From positions 48,971-112,970 of the forward strand of contig JAHHHR010000024.1 in the NCBI GenBank assembly GCA_019359245.1: DNA of 64,000 bases, written 5' to 3'. The DNA comes from Nostoc desertorum CM1-VF14 (GTDB lineage Bacteria; Cyanobacteriota; Cyanobacteriia; Cyanobacteriales; Nostocaceae). The position numbers were made by a program, and so were the translations under genes. Each line of letters starts with the position of its first letter. Positions within the stretch are counted from its first letter, which is position 1. A model generated the notes under the pieces. It had not been told where the DNA came from. It did no database searches and saw only the letters and a program-made list of their open reading frames with translations. Positions 1 through 9,183 of this stretch are shown piece after piece.

Positions 1-2
1 TG

Positions 3-770
3 CAACTAGAAGGGTTAACAAAGTCTTTTGGGAAGAAGACTGTCTTACAAGAAATTAATTTAGACATTAAACCAGGAGAATTTGTGGCTATTGTTGGCCG
101 CAGTGGATGTGGTAAAAGTACACTGCTGCGTTTAATTGCTGGGTTAGATGAACCAAGTGCAGGGGGTGTGTTGCTGAATAATCAAATTTCCCTTCAGCGT
201 ACAAATCCCACCGTGCGGATGATGTTTCAAGATGCGCGACTTCTGCCTTGGCAGCGCGTGTTATCAAATGTAGAGTTAGGGTTATTTGGTTCTAAGTCGA
301 AAGTTTATGCCAAACAAACAGCTTTGCAGGTCTTGCGTGCAGTGGGTTTAGAAGACCGTGCTAACGAATGGCCAGCTGTTCTCTCTGGTGGACAACGGCA
401 ACGGGTAGCGTTAGCCAGAGCCTTAGCAAGTAAGCCTTCTTTGATGCTTCTAGATGAACCTTTGGGTGCTTTGGATGCTCTAACCCGGATTGAAATGCAG
501 CAATTATTAGAAAAGTTGTGGCAAGAGCAAGGATTTACGGCATTGTTAATCACCCATGATGTAGAAGAAGCCGTGGTGTTAGCAGACCGAGTAATATTGA
601 TTGAAAACGGTCAAATTGGTATGGATGTAAGAATCAATCTGCCACGTCCAAGAGCCAGAGGCAATGCAGAGTTTGCCCAGCTGGTTGAGAAGATTTTACA
701 ACGAGTAATGGGTGAACGCGATCGCCTGCCTGAATATGCCCTAAATTCTCAACTTAGATATTCTAACTAG
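3..770 (+). CDS. ssuB: Aliphatic sulfonate ABC transporter ATP-binding protein, 5' end cut by window
   Basis: This is the ATPase subunit that powers sulfonate import at the inner face of the plasma membrane. The frame is open from base 3, so the start lies a few codons outside the window; a GTG at 84 is internal to the Walker A region and is not the start. Visible motifs are Walker A (GRSGCGKST), a Q-loop (MMFQDARLLPW), the ABC signature (LSGGQRQRVALARAL), Walker B (LMLLDEPLGALD) and the H-loop (LLITHDVEEA). The motif set fits the nitrate/sulfonate/taurine ATPase group. The sulfonate assignment rests on ssuA, ssuC and ssuD nearby; nitrate or taurine ATPases are the alternatives. Confidence 0.85.
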   Translation, partial: QLEGLTKSFGKKTVLQEINLDIKPGEFVAIVGRSGCGKSTLLRLIAGLDEPSAGGVLLNNQISLQRTNPTVRMMFQDARLLPWQRVLSNVELGLFGSKSKVYAKQTALQVLRAVGLEDRANEWPAVLSGGQRQRVALARALASKPSLMLLDEPLGALDALTRIEMQQLLEKLWQEQGFTALLITHDVEEAVVLADRVILIENGQIGMDVRINLPRPRARGNAEFAQLVEKILQRVMGERDRLPEYALNSQLRYSN

Positions 771-929
771 AATTAAATACTGGGAATTGGGGATAGAACT
801 ATACCTCTTTGTGTTGAGATAATTCCTAACCTTCACCACATCTACCCCATCTCTATTTCCCATTTCCTTATTCCGTCACAAGCATAAAAACTAGGTTATG
901 GCGCAACTAGTTGAAGTGTTGGTTTAGAT

Positions 930-1131
930 ATGACTACAAGTACGTTTGAAATTATGGGAACCCGTTTTAAGTCGAACAAATACGGGTTTGATAGATATAC
1001 ATACTTTCACGCTTCACGACCCTGTAGATTATAAATTGCGTGATATTGGCAATTAGGTACTTAATCAAGAATTACCTGAACGCAATATTCCTAAAGTTTC
1101 CGCCACAACATACCTCAAATCGGTTGCTTAA
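930..1131 (+). pseudogene. Decayed short gene, one frameshift and one stop
   Basis: An ATG at 930 opens a frame reading MTTSTFEIMGTRFK and then breaks. From 988 the +1 frame reads LIDIHTFTLHDPVDYKLRDI, meets one TAG, and continues in the same frame as VLNQELPERNIPKVSATTYL to a TAA at 1129-1131. The continuous protein-like composition across two frames suggests a small gene of about 65 codons that has been broken. I do not recognise the family. It lies between ssuB and the haloperoxidase-like gene and fills most of that 430-bp gap. Confidence 0.4.
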
Positions 1132-1196
1132 GGTGGGTAAAACCACCTTACTTCCTTTCTTTGAAATTTCAGGCAAAGGCGCAAAGAAATAAAGTT

Positions 1197-2942
1197 ATGA
1201 ATCAGAGAAAATCTAAAGTTATTATTAGTCCGGTTAGTAGACGATCTTTTTTGTTACACACTAGTATATTTACTGCAAGTAGTGTTGTAGCAGGGGCAGT
1301 GGGTTTAAAGCTTTCTGCTGAAAAAGGTCAAGCACAGGAGAAAGTTTCTTCAGTTAACAACAAGTTCACTGAAAAGGCTTATCGCATACGTGTTGCCGCA
1401 GCAGAGGCCAATCGTCAAGTTCCAATTGCGCCTAATCCTACTAATGGCGATGAACAACGGTATCCTAACAAAATCGGCTCTGACACTAAGGGATTACCAC
1501 ACAACAAGTTGGGTGAAGTTGATCTTAAAGCCTATGACTCTTTGACAAAAGCAGTGACGACCCAAGATCATGATGACTTTGAAAAGGTCATTTTGGGTGG
1601 TACAAGAAAACTAGTTAATGCTCAGGGACCTCTCGCGGCCAGTTTAGAAGGATGTCATGGGGTGCAGGTAGCAGTACCGCCACCACCAACTCTAGCTAGT
1701 TCAGAACGCGCTGCTGAAGCTGTAGAAATTTATTGGCAAGCGTTATTGCGGGACGTACCTTTTCATAAACTACAAAATAACACCGACGATCCTCTAGTAT
1801 TGGCCGCTGTTGAAGAACTAAACAAGCTGGCGACATTCAAAGGGCCAAAACAAAATGGACGTGTGACTCCCCAAAGTCTGTTTCGCGGTACTGTCACTTA
1901 CGTTGATCAAAATGACAAATCTGGTAGGGCGGCAAAACACGTTACTCCATCAGGGGTATTAGTAGGGCCTCACATTTCCCAGTTTGCTTTACTGAATATT
2001 CCTTGGGGAGTTCAGTTTATTCCGCCTGTGATTCGGACGGCTCTCCCTGGTAATGACTTTTTGACTGATTATGAAGAATGGTTGAATGTGCAGAATGGCG
2101 GTACTCCTAAAGCTATTCAATATGACCCAGTGCGCCGTTATGTATTCACAACTCGTGACCTATCGGAATTTTCCCATGCGCCAGGAGCGGCATTCTCCGG
2201 TGCTGCTCTAATTTTGAATACAGCTCGCAACGCCAACGATCCTTTGAGTAGTGGTATTGGCGCACCCTTTGATTCAGGCAATCCCTTTGTTAAATCAAAG
2301 ACTCAACAGGGGGGTAATGGGTCATTTGCACTTGGACATTTACAAGCCTTACTGTATCTGGGTATATCCCGCTCTATTAGGGCTGCGTACTGGCACAAGT
2401 TTTATGTACACCGCACGCTACGCCCAGAAGCCTATGGCGGACTCATCCACAACAACATTGTTAATAAAACTAAAAATCCGATTCATGGAGATATATTAAA
2501 CTCTCAAGCTCTAGCGCAGAGTTTCAGCAGATTTGGCTCCTATCTTTTGCCGCATGGATACCCGGAAGGTTCGCCCATTCATTCATCTTATGTTGGTGGT
2601 GCAGCTGCGATCGCTGGTGTCAGTGCGACATTATTAAAAGCCTACTTTGACGAAGATTTTGTCATCCCTAATCCTGTAGTTCCTGATCCTAATGACCCCA
2701 CGAAGGTAATTCCCTACACAGAGGAGTCTTTAACAGTGGGTGGCGAGTTGAACAAATTAGCAGCTAATTACGCCCTTGGTCGTGGTCATGGTGGGATTCA
2801 CTGGCGTACAGATGGTTCTGCCGGCTTGGCTTTGGGTGAAGAAATTGCCATCAGCCTTCTTAAAGATGAAAGATTAGGTTACAACGAAAAATTTAATGGC
2901 TTCACATTGACAAAGTTTGATGGAACAAAAGTTACAGTTTAA
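1197..2942 (+). CDS. Vanadium-dependent haloperoxidase-like protein, Tat-exported
   Basis: Predicted extracytoplasmic PAP2/vanadium haloperoxidase superfamily enzyme of about 581 residues. I prefer the ATG at 1197 over the upstream TTG at 1161, because it puts a twin-arginine signal (SRRSFLL, then a hydrophobic stretch ending near GQAQE) close to the N-terminus. The C-terminal half carries the vanadate-pocket style motifs: HGYPEGSPIHSSYVGG followed by about 110 residues later GRGHGGIHWRTDGSAGLALG. Bromo-, iodo- or acid phosphatase activity cannot be told apart from sequence alone. It lies between ssuB and ssuA on the same strand, which is unusual company for a haloperoxidase. Confidence 0.75.
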   Translation: MNQRKSKVIISPVSRRSFLLHTSIFTASSVVAGAVGLKLSAEKGQAQEKVSSVNNKFTEKAYRIRVAAAEANRQVPIAPNPTNGDEQRYPNKIGSDTKGLPHNKLGEVDLKAYDSLTKAVTTQDHDDFEKVILGGTRKLVNAQGPLAASLEGCHGVQVAVPPPPTLASSERAAEAVEIYWQALLRDVPFHKLQNNTDDPLVLAAVEELNKLATFKGPKQNGRVTPQSLFRGTVTYVDQNDKSGRAAKHVTPSGVLVGPHISQFALLNIPWGVQFIPPVIRTALPGNDFLTDYEEWLNVQNGGTPKAIQYDPVRRYVFTTRDLSEFSHAPGAAFSGAALILNTARNANDPLSSGIGAPFDSGNPFVKSKTQQGGNGSFALGHLQALLYLGISRSIRAAYWHKFYVHRTLRPEAYGGLIHNNIVNKTKNPIHGDILNSQALAQSFSRFGSYLLPHGYPEGSPIHSSYVGGAAAIAGVSATLLKAYFDEDFVIPNPVVPDPNDPTKVIPYTEESLTVGGELNKLAANYALGRGHGGIHWRTDGSAGLALGEEIAISLLKDERLGYNEKFNGFTLTKFDGTKVTV

Positions 2943-2988
2943 ATTTTGAATTTAACAACTTGCTTAATAATTAGAGGTTAGTTAATTA

Positions 2989-4089
2989 ATGGAATATTTC
3001 AAATATAAATTTGCATCCTCAATACGCCGACGCATGACTCGTCGTCACGCCTTGTTGGCATTTGGCTACAGTTTAGTATTGTCTACTACGCTATTTAGTT
3101 GTAGTAATTCACCAGATAATTCTCAACAACAAGCAACTTCATCTGCATCTAATGCTACTACTACTAGTAATGCTGCGGATAAAGTAATTAGAATTGTTCG
3201 TTCTAAGCAACTTACTGCTCTAGCTGTTTTAGAACAAAAAGGTATTCTAAAAGAACGATTAAAACCTTTAGGTTATAGGGTAGAATGGCCTGAATTTGCT
3301 GCTGGTCCACAACAACTTGAAGCTTTAAATGCAGGTGCGCTTGATATTGCTTCGACAGCTGAATCCCCCCCTATTTTTTCCCAAGCAGCTGGCGCACCTC
3401 TTGTATATTTAGCTGCTAATTCTAGCGATGGGAGAGCAGTTTCACTATTGGTTCCTAAGAACTCTCCCATTCAAAGCCTAAAAGATTTGAAAGGGAAAAA
3501 AGTAGCTTTTCAAAAAGCGTCAATTGGTCATTATCTCATAGTCAGGGCTTTAGAAAAAGCAGGACTAAAGCTCAGTGATATAGAGTCAGTTGGTTTAGCG
3601 CCTCCAGATGCTAACGTCGCATTTAGTCAAGGTAAAATAGATGCTTGGTTCATCTGGGAGCCATTTGTTACCAGAAATGTCCAAAATAATTCTGGACGAG
3701 TTTTAGTTGATGGTGGTAACGGTTTGCGAGATACTAATAACTTTATATCTACAAACCGTAAATTCTATGAAGAAAATCGGGAAGTAATCAAGGTCTTTTT
3801 AGACGAAGTACAAAAAGCCCAAAAATGGGCTAAAAATAATCCTAAAGAACTTGCCCAATTACTAGCAGGGACAACTCAGCTCGATCCACCAATATTAGAG
3901 GTGATGCACGATAAATATGATTTCACGCTCGTACCAATTACTGAAGTAACTATTAATAAACAACAAGAAGTTGCGGAAAAATGGTACAACTTAGGACTCA
4001 TACCTAAGAAGGTAAATGTAAGAGATGGCTTTTTAACACCTGAACAATATGCCGAAATTACTCCCAAAGAATTGCTGGCGAAAAACTAG
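2989..4089 (+). CDS. ssuA: Sulfonate ABC transporter substrate-binding lipoprotein
   Basis: This is the periplasmic ligand-binding subunit for sulfonate uptake. The N-terminus has a basic region (RRRMTRRHALL), a hydrophobic stretch and a lipobox ending STTLFSC, so a lipoprotein is expected. The mature part follows the NMT1/SsuA-like fold, with KVIRIVRSKQ, GALDIASTAE, GKKVAFQKASIGHYLIVRAL and KIDAWFIWEPF. An internal ATG at 3034 (MTRRHALL) would also keep the signal and may be the true start. It follows the haloperoxidase-like gene by 46 bp and is followed by ssuC after 226 bp. Taurine or nitrate specificity cannot be excluded. Confidence 0.85.
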   Translation: MEYFKYKFASSIRRRMTRRHALLAFGYSLVLSTTLFSCSNSPDNSQQQATSSASNATTTSNAADKVIRIVRSKQLTALAVLEQKGILKERLKPLGYRVEWPEFAAGPQQLEALNAGALDIASTAESPPIFSQAAGAPLVYLAANSSDGRAVSLLVPKNSPIQSLKDLKGKKVAFQKASIGHYLIVRALEKAGLKLSDIESVGLAPPDANVAFSQGKIDAWFIWEPFVTRNVQNNSGRVLVDGGNGLRDTNNFISTNRKFYEENREVIKVFLDEVQKAQKWAKNNPKELAQLLAGTTQLDPPILEVMHDKYDFTLVPITEVTINKQQEVAEKWYNLGLIPKKVNVRDGFLTPEQYAEITPKELLAKN

Positions 4090-4315
4090 CATTTAGGGTG
4101 GTAAGGAAATATTTTTATTACCAAAGCTACTTTTCTAAATGAGACACTCTAGAAAAATCTCTTTTTTACTTTTCACTCTGTGAACTCTACGTTTCTACTT
4201 CTACAGCTTGTTATTTGTAGGAATTTTTAATAATTCATAGCAATGCCAAGGAATGAAGCGGGTAAGCTTGGCGAGTAGCCGTCCATTTAGTTAGTCCACT
4301 CAATTACATAGCCCT

Positions 4316-5164
4316 ATGAAATCCATTTCTTCTACTTCTACAGATTTTTCTGCAAGACATACAAAAAATAAAAATAAACTTCAGGTATTTTTGTTAAAAA
4401 GTCGCTATATTCAGATATTAATCCCTTGGGTTGTACCCATAACAATTATTATTGTTTGGCAGATCCTTTCTGCTATTGGCTTTATCCCTACAAGAATCTT
4501 ACCTGCTCCATTAAGCGTAGTCGTTGCTGCAATTAACTTAACTAAAAGTGGTGAACTATTTAGACATATTAGCATTAGTGCCACACGCGCAATTACAGGT
4601 TTTTTAGTTGGAGGAGGTATTGGTTTTTCTTTAGGCTTGCTAAATGGCATTTCTACTCTTGCCGAAAAGCTTTTAGATACATCTATCCAAATGTTGCGTA
4701 ATATACCTAATTTGGCTTTAATTCCCCTCGTGATTTTGTGGTTTGGTATTGGGGATGAAGCTAGATTATTTCTTGTTTCATTAGGTGTTATGTTCCCTAT
4801 CTATTTAAATACTTTTCATGGGATTCGCAGTGTTGATCCTGGATTAATTGAGATGGGGAAAGTTTACGGTTTAAATTATTGGGGTTTATTCTGGCGAATT
4901 ATTTTACCAGGATCAATTTCTTCTATTTTGGTTGGTGTACGCTTTTCTTTGGGGATTATGTGGTTGACACTTATTGTAGCCGAAACTATTGCGGCTGATT
5001 CTGGTATTGGTTATATGGCTATGAATGCTAGAGAATTTATGCAAACCGATGTTGTGGTTTTGAGTATTTTTCTATATGCATTGTTTGGCAAACTGGCAGA
5101 TGTCATCGCTAGACAGTTAGAAAAATCTTGGTTGCAGTGGAATCCCAGTTATATAAAAGGTTAA
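4316..5164 (+). CDS. ssuC: Sulfonate ABC transporter permease
   Basis: Inner-membrane permease of 282 residues, usual for the BPD_transp_1 family. Several membrane segments are visible, starting with IQILIPWVVPITIIIVWQIL near residue 35. The cytoplasmic EAA-type loop that contacts the ATPase is near GMGKVYGLNYWGLFWRIILPGS (about residues 177-198). With ssuA upstream and ssuB earlier it completes a sulfonate importer. A strong rho-independent terminator-like hairpin follows at 5195-5232, so this probably ends the transcription unit. Confidence 0.88.
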   Translation: MKSISSTSTDFSARHTKNKNKLQVFLLKSRYIQILIPWVVPITIIIVWQILSAIGFIPTRILPAPLSVVVAAINLTKSGELFRHISISATRAITGFLVGGGIGFSLGLLNGISTLAEKLLDTSIQMLRNIPNLALIPLVILWFGIGDEARLFLVSLGVMFPIYLNTFHGIRSVDPGLIEMGKVYGLNYWGLFWRIILPGSISSILVGVRFSLGIMWLTLIVAETIAADSGIGYMAMNAREFMQTDVVVLSIFLYALFGKLADVIARQLEKSWLQWNPSYIKG

Positions 5165-5194
5165 TTATCAAGTTTTATTGATAACAAACTAGAA

Positions 5195-5232
5195 CAACCC
5201 CTATTTCTTGAAGAAGTTGGGGTTTTGTTTTT
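5195..5232 (+). terminator. Rho-independent terminator after ssuC
   Basis: An AACCCC / GGGGTT stem (5196-5201 with 5219-5224) encloses a loop with its own CTT/AAG pairing and is followed directly by a T-rich tract (TTTTGTTTTT). Placed about 30 bp after the ssuC stop, it is a good candidate transcription terminator. Confidence 0.7.
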
Positions 5233-5401
5233 GCGATGATCTCAACTCCAGATGAAAAAGAGATAGAAATGTAATGAATTGTCGCAATAATCAAATTATG
5301 GGTCTTATATTTTGACGAAATTAGATAATATATAATATAATCTACATTAAGTCTATCGAATTAGTGGCTTTTAGGTTGGTCAGTTAAAAGGAGAAATTAC
5401 A

Positions 5402-5644
5402 ATGACATTAGCCCAAAATATTAGTATCCAAAACAATAAGAGCGTAAAACCTGATTCTTTGTGGAAGGTATCACAACTAAGAACATCTTTGTTAAATCGG
5501 CTGTGGTGGCATATTAATGCTTATACGACTGTTTTAGGAATTATGCTACTGAGTGTTGCTAGCCTAGGATTTTTATATATGCATTACTCTGGGCAAAAAT
5601 TGGCTCAAGTTTTCCAGAAAAATACTGTTTTAAAACAAGAATGA
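5402..5644 (+). CDS. Small single-pass membrane protein, unknown
   Basis: An 80-residue protein with one hydrophobic segment (about residues 42-62, VLGIMLLSVASLGFLYMHYS) and polar ends. A GGAGA Shine-Dalgarno lies about 8 bases before the ATG. Its stop overlaps the start of the next gene (ATGA), so the two are translationally coupled. I do not recognise a family. The coupling suggests it could anchor or assist the PhnD-like protein, which has no signal peptide of its own; that is inference only. Confidence 0.6.
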   Translation: MTLAQNISIQNNKSVKPDSLWKVSQLRTSLLNRLWWHINAYTTVLGIMLLSVASLGFLYMHYSGQKLAQVFQKNTVLKQE

Positions 5645-6474
5645 CTATATTAACAAGCTTACGGGCTATATCTTACTTAGCTCCTAATTCGTTTGGATTA
5701 TATCAGGCGATCGCAGCTTATTTAAGCCGTGTTTTACAAGTAGAAATCCAACTACACCAAGGTGAATGCGATCCCCTCCAAGATCCTCTATTATTTCAAG
5801 ACAAAATAGACCTAACTTTTATTTGTGGATTACCACTAATTCGCTACAATCAAGTGGTTTTAGACCAATTACAGACATTGGTTGCACCTGTGATGCAAGC
5901 ACCCCGGTATGATAACTGTCCTGTTTACTATGCAGATATAATTGTCAAGGCTAATAGTAATATCAAAAAGTTTGCCGATTTGTCAGGGAAAACATTTTGC
6001 TATAACGACTCTGGTTCTAACAGTGGCTATAATTTACCTCATCACTGGTTAAGTCAAGAAAAATATCCACAAAATTTCTTTGGAAAAACTATAGAATCAG
6101 GTTCTCATCAGCGTTCAATTCGCTGGGTAGTTGAGGGACTGGCAGATTGTGCAGCCATTGACAGTGTAGTGTTAGAACAAGAATTAAGCGATGTTCCTGA
6201 ATTATCACAGCATTTGCGTGTGGTGCAAGTGATAGGGCCTTCTCCGATGCCACCATTAGTAGTAGCACAGCGTCTAGGTATCCCCTTAATTCAGCAAATG
6301 CAATTGGCGCTACTCCAACCAGATGCAGAGTTGCAAGGAGTTATGAAAAAGTTTGGTGTTAAGCGTTTTGCCGCAGTGAAATTAGAACATTATCAGGTAC
6401 TCAAACAGATTTATAAAAAGGCATCGGGAAAACCTGTTCTTTTTAAAGATGGAATGAAAGATGCCCCAACTTGA
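5641..6474 (+). CDS. PhnD-like phosphate/phosphonate-type substrate-binding protein
   Basis: A 277-residue periplasmic-binding-protein fold of the PhnD/PLPBP_12 type. Typical blocks are LTFICGLPLIRYN, YYADIIVKANSNIKKFADLSG, FCYNDSGSNSGYNLPHHWL, and the family-typical GLADCAAIDSVVLE. No signal peptide is visible, so it may stay cytoplasmic or be exported with help from the coupled membrane protein. The start overlaps the previous stop by 4 bp. In this sulfur-rich setting its ligand may be a sulfur or phosphonate compound rather than phosphate. No phn permease is nearby, so it may act as an orphan or regulatory binding protein. Confidence 0.65.
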   Translation: MTILTSLRAISYLAPNSFGLYQAIAAYLSRVLQVEIQLHQGECDPLQDPLLFQDKIDLTFICGLPLIRYNQVVLDQLQTLVAPVMQAPRYDNCPVYYADIIVKANSNIKKFADLSGKTFCYNDSGSNSGYNLPHHWLSQEKYPQNFFGKTIESGSHQRSIRWVVEGLADCAAIDSVVLEQELSDVPELSQHLRVVQVIGPSPMPPLVVAQRLGIPLIQQMQLALLQPDAELQGVMKKFGVKRFAAVKLEHYQVLKQIYKKASGKPVLFKDGMKDAPT

Positions 6475-6481
6475 CGGTTTA

Positions 6482-6500
6482 CATCACCTAAAAGGTGATG
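6482..6500. terminator. Hairpin between convergent genes
   Basis: CATCACCT-AAA-AGGTGATG forms a perfect 8-bp stem in the 38-bp gap between the PhnD-like gene (+) and the TPR gene (-). A poly-T tract is weak on either strand, so termination is likely but not certain. Confidence 0.45.
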
Positions 6501-6512
6501 GGATGAGCTTAA

Positions 6513-7763
6513 TCAGGCGGTAATGCCATAAATCCTACTCTGCTTTTGTGTCCATAACACAGCATCATGATAAATTTCCTCAAATAAAACTCGTTGTGCA
6601 TGACTCCCTCCAATCTCATACAAGCGTGGTAAAACCAATTTGAGTTCGGTAACAGCTGTGTTAAAGTCACCTTTGGCATGAGCTACCATACCTCTAGCTG
6701 CGGGAATCGCTACCTCTAACCAACTCTTTTGCAAAAAGGGATTGATACTCAAGGCATGATCATGCATACTCTGAAGCATCTCATTTACCCAACCAGTATG
6801 TCCGGCTTTGGCAAGGGCATAGACATAATGCAAGTCCTGGAATGGTAATGCGTGTTCATCAATACGGCTGTAAAGATAAGGAATGATACTTTGCCAACGT
6901 TTTCCTACATTTACCCCACGTAATTCTAGACGTAATAATAATGAAATTGCACCTACTTGGTCTTTAGGAGATTGTTTATTTGCACGTTCCCAAATGTGGT
7001 TATCATATAATGAAGCAACTTTCTGGTAGTTTTTTTGCTCCAAATAATACAGTGCAATGTGCCACCAGTTATGGGTATAAAGCATAGAATTGCAGTTCTT
7101 CCAAGTATCTGCGAAACTCTCCATCCAAGCTATACCTTCATTGACTCTTCCTTGAGTTTCCATCACATGAGCTAAAGCATGGTGCGCCCAAGGATCATAT
7201 CTATTTAAAGCGATCGCCTCACGTGCCATTTTTTCTGCTGCTTCTAATTGGTGACATTGTTCTAAGCCGAAAGCCACCATGCCATATAAATAATGTTGTT
7301 GGGGATTGCTAGGTAAAACTTTCTGGGCAATTTTCAGTAATTTTTCTTTTTTACCTGTATAAAAATAGTGATACTGCCCCTGCTGGACCGATATTAAATC
7401 ACGAGGAAATTTGTTGGTAATCTGTTCATGAAAGGCGATCGCTCGATCAATTTCTTGATTCGCCCAAGCTAAAATTGCCTGCACATATAATTTTTCTCTG
7501 TAAGTAACCTTGGCTAAATTCCGTTGGATTACTTGCAAATATGGTTGTACTTGCTGCCAAGCTTTGCTGTTTTCTTGCGTAAGATAATAAGCGGCTGCAT
7601 AAGCATGAGCTAAAACACAAGTTGGATCAGCCTCAATTGCTTGTAAAATCGCTGTTTCTGCATTTTGACCATAACACAGTGCTTGATCAATGAAACGGTT
7701 AATAGCTGCGATCGCTTGGGCTGAATCTGTCGTCACTACCAGTCCTTGTGCATCTTTAAGCAT
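6513..7763 (-). CDS. TPR repeat protein (TTC38-like)
   Basis: A 416-residue all-helical protein built of TPR-like repeats. The segment YDPWAHHALAHVMETQGRV followed by NEGIAWMESFADTW resembles the TTC38-type family found in bacteria and animals. No signal peptide or membrane segment is visible. The gene is divergent from ssuD, and the 274-bp space between them carries three copies of the 26-bp candidate operator, so it is probably co-regulated with sulfonate use. Its biochemical role is unknown. Confidence 0.65.
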   Translation of the reverse strand: MLKDAQGLVVTTDSAQAIAAINRFIDQALCYGQNAETAILQAIEADPTCVLAHAYAAAYYLTQENSKAWQQVQPYLQVIQRNLAKVTYREKLYVQAILAWANQEIDRAIAFHEQITNKFPRDLISVQQGQYHYFYTGKKEKLLKIAQKVLPSNPQQHYLYGMVAFGLEQCHQLEAAEKMAREAIALNRYDPWAHHALAHVMETQGRVNEGIAWMESFADTWKNCNSMLYTHNWWHIALYYLEQKNYQKVASLYDNHIWERANKQSPKDQVGAISLLLRLELRGVNVGKRWQSIIPYLYSRIDEHALPFQDLHYVYALAKAGHTGWVNEMLQSMHDHALSINPFLQKSWLEVAIPAARGMVAHAKGDFNTAVTELKLVLPRLYEIGGSHAQRVLFEEIYHDAVLWTQKQSRIYGITA

Positions 7764-7798
7764 GATGAATTCCTTGCAGCAAGATTTATAATCCTAAG

Positions 7799-7824
7799 TA
7801 CGGTAAGTTTATCGATTTTATGTA
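7799..7824 (+). promoter_or_regulatory. Candidate sulfur-regulon operator, copy 1
   Basis: TACGGTA, 12 bases, TTATGTA. It lies 36 bp upstream of the TPR gene start and shares its 26-bp architecture with five other sites in the sulfur island. Confidence 0.45.
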
Positions 7825-7876
7825 CTTTTATAAATTAGAGTATGTCACAGCCCACACAAAACTGCAAGCATTTAAC

Positions 7877-7902
7877 TACTGTAGCTTGATAAACTTGCCG
7901 TA
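7877..7902 (+). promoter_or_regulatory. Candidate sulfur-regulon operator, copy 2
   Basis: TACTGTA, 12 bases, TGCCGTA (read on the other strand: TACGGCA-N12-TACAGTA). It is the middle site in the TPR gene/ssuD divergent region, with the same half-site spacing as copies 1 and 3. Confidence 0.5.
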
Positions 7903-7967
7903 TTTAGTTTTGTAAAAGTATTGCGTTGCTTGATTATTTGTGCGATATTCTAAAAGTGACTAAATAA

Positions 7968-7993
7968 TACGGTATTTATATCAATTTACTGTA
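7968..7993 (+). promoter_or_regulatory. Candidate sulfur-regulon operator, copy 3
   Basis: TACGGTA, 12 bases, TACTGTA. It ends 44 bp before the ssuD ATG. The half-sites are near-palindromic (TACNGTA), which suggests two dimer contacts about two helical turns apart. Confidence 0.55.
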
Positions 7994-8037
7994 TTTAAAT
8001 AGCCAAGAAATATTGCAGCTACTCTGACATAGATATC

Positions 8038-9183
8038 ATGCAGCTACTTTGGTTTATTCCGACTCACGGTGAAGGGCGCTATCTTGGTACTGCCATAGGC
8101 GGGCGGGCAGTCAACTTTGATTACTGGCGGCAGATTGCCCAAGCAGTAGATCACTTAGGTTTCGCAGGGGCATTACTACCTACAGGCCGTTCATGTGAAG
8201 ATGCGTGGATTTTGGCATCAACTTTGGTAACGCACACTAAACAGATGAAATTTCTGGTGGCAATACGTCCAGGTTTGATGTCACCAGGAGTAGCAGCAAG
8301 GATGGCGGCAACATTTGACCGCATTTCTGGCGGAAGATTGCTAATTAATGTGGTTACAGGTGGCGATCCCGTAGAGTTAGCAGGAGATGGGTTACATCTT
8401 TCCCATGACGATCGCTACAGATTAACAGATGAATTTTTAGCAGTGTGGCGGCAGATAGCAGCCGGAGAGACTGCCGACTTAGAGGGAGATTATCTGAATA
8501 TTCAAGGTGGAAAACTGTTATTTCCCCCAGTCCAAAAACCGCATCCACCCCTGTGGTTTGGAGGTTCTTCCCCCGTTGCCCAAGAAGTTGCTGCCAAACA
8601 CGTAGATGTATATTTAACTTGGGGCGAACCACCAGAACAAGTTGCCCAAAAGATTGCCTCTGTACGTAGACTAGCAGCAGCCCAAGGCAGAACATTACGT
8701 TTTGGGATTCGTCTACACGTCATTGTGCGGGAGACAGAAAGCCAAGCATGGGATGCAGCCAACAATTTAATTCGCTACGTAGACGAAGAAGCGATCGCTG
8801 AATCCCAACAAGCCTATGCACGCATGGACTCTGAAGGACAACGCCGGATGAAAGAATTACACAACGGCTCTCGTGAAGCATTAGAAATCAGCCCGAATTT
8901 ATGGGCAGGAATTGGCTTAGTTCGTGGTGGTGCCGGCACAGCCTTAGTAGGCGATCCCGATACCGTAGCTCAAAGAATGCTGGAATATCAAGAATTAGGC
9001 ATAGATACCTTCATCTTCTCTGGTTATCCGCATCTAGAAGAGGCATATCGAGTAGCAGAACTACTCTTTCCTCGTTTACCCCTAGAAAATCAGCCAATAG
9101 CAGAACCGCAACTAATCAGTCCCTTTGGCGAAATTGTAGCCAACCGAGAATTCCCCAAACAGCAAATAGCCACCGTAGATTAA
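8038..9183 (+). CDS. ssuD: FMNH2-dependent alkanesulfonate monooxygenase
   Basis: This enzyme desulfonates alkanesulfonates to aldehyde plus sulfite, using reduced flavin and O2 in the cytoplasm, and so releases sulfur for assimilation. At 381 residues it has the usual length. Family features from the N-terminus are LLWFIPTHGEGRYLG, FAGALLPTGRSCEDAWILAS, LVAIRPGLMSPGVAARMAAT and RLLINVVTGGDPVELAGDG, with IDTFIFSGYPHLEEAYRVAE near the C-terminus. Its flavin reductase partner (ssuE) is not in the window. Three candidate operator sites precede it. Confidence 0.92.
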   Translation: MQLLWFIPTHGEGRYLGTAIGGRAVNFDYWRQIAQAVDHLGFAGALLPTGRSCEDAWILASTLVTHTKQMKFLVAIRPGLMSPGVAARMAATFDRISGGRLLINVVTGGDPVELAGDGLHLSHDDRYRLTDEFLAVWRQIAAGETADLEGDYLNIQGGKLLFPPVQKPHPPLWFGGSSPVAQEVAAKHVDVYLTWGEPPEQVAQKIASVRRLAAAQGRTLRFGIRLHVIVRETESQAWDAANNLIRYVDEEAIAESQQAYARMDSEGQRRMKELHNGSREALEISPNLWAGIGLVRGGAGTALVGDPDTVAQRMLEYQELGIDTFIFSGYPHLEEAYRVAELLFPRLPLENQPIAEPQLISPFGEIVANREFPKQQIATVD

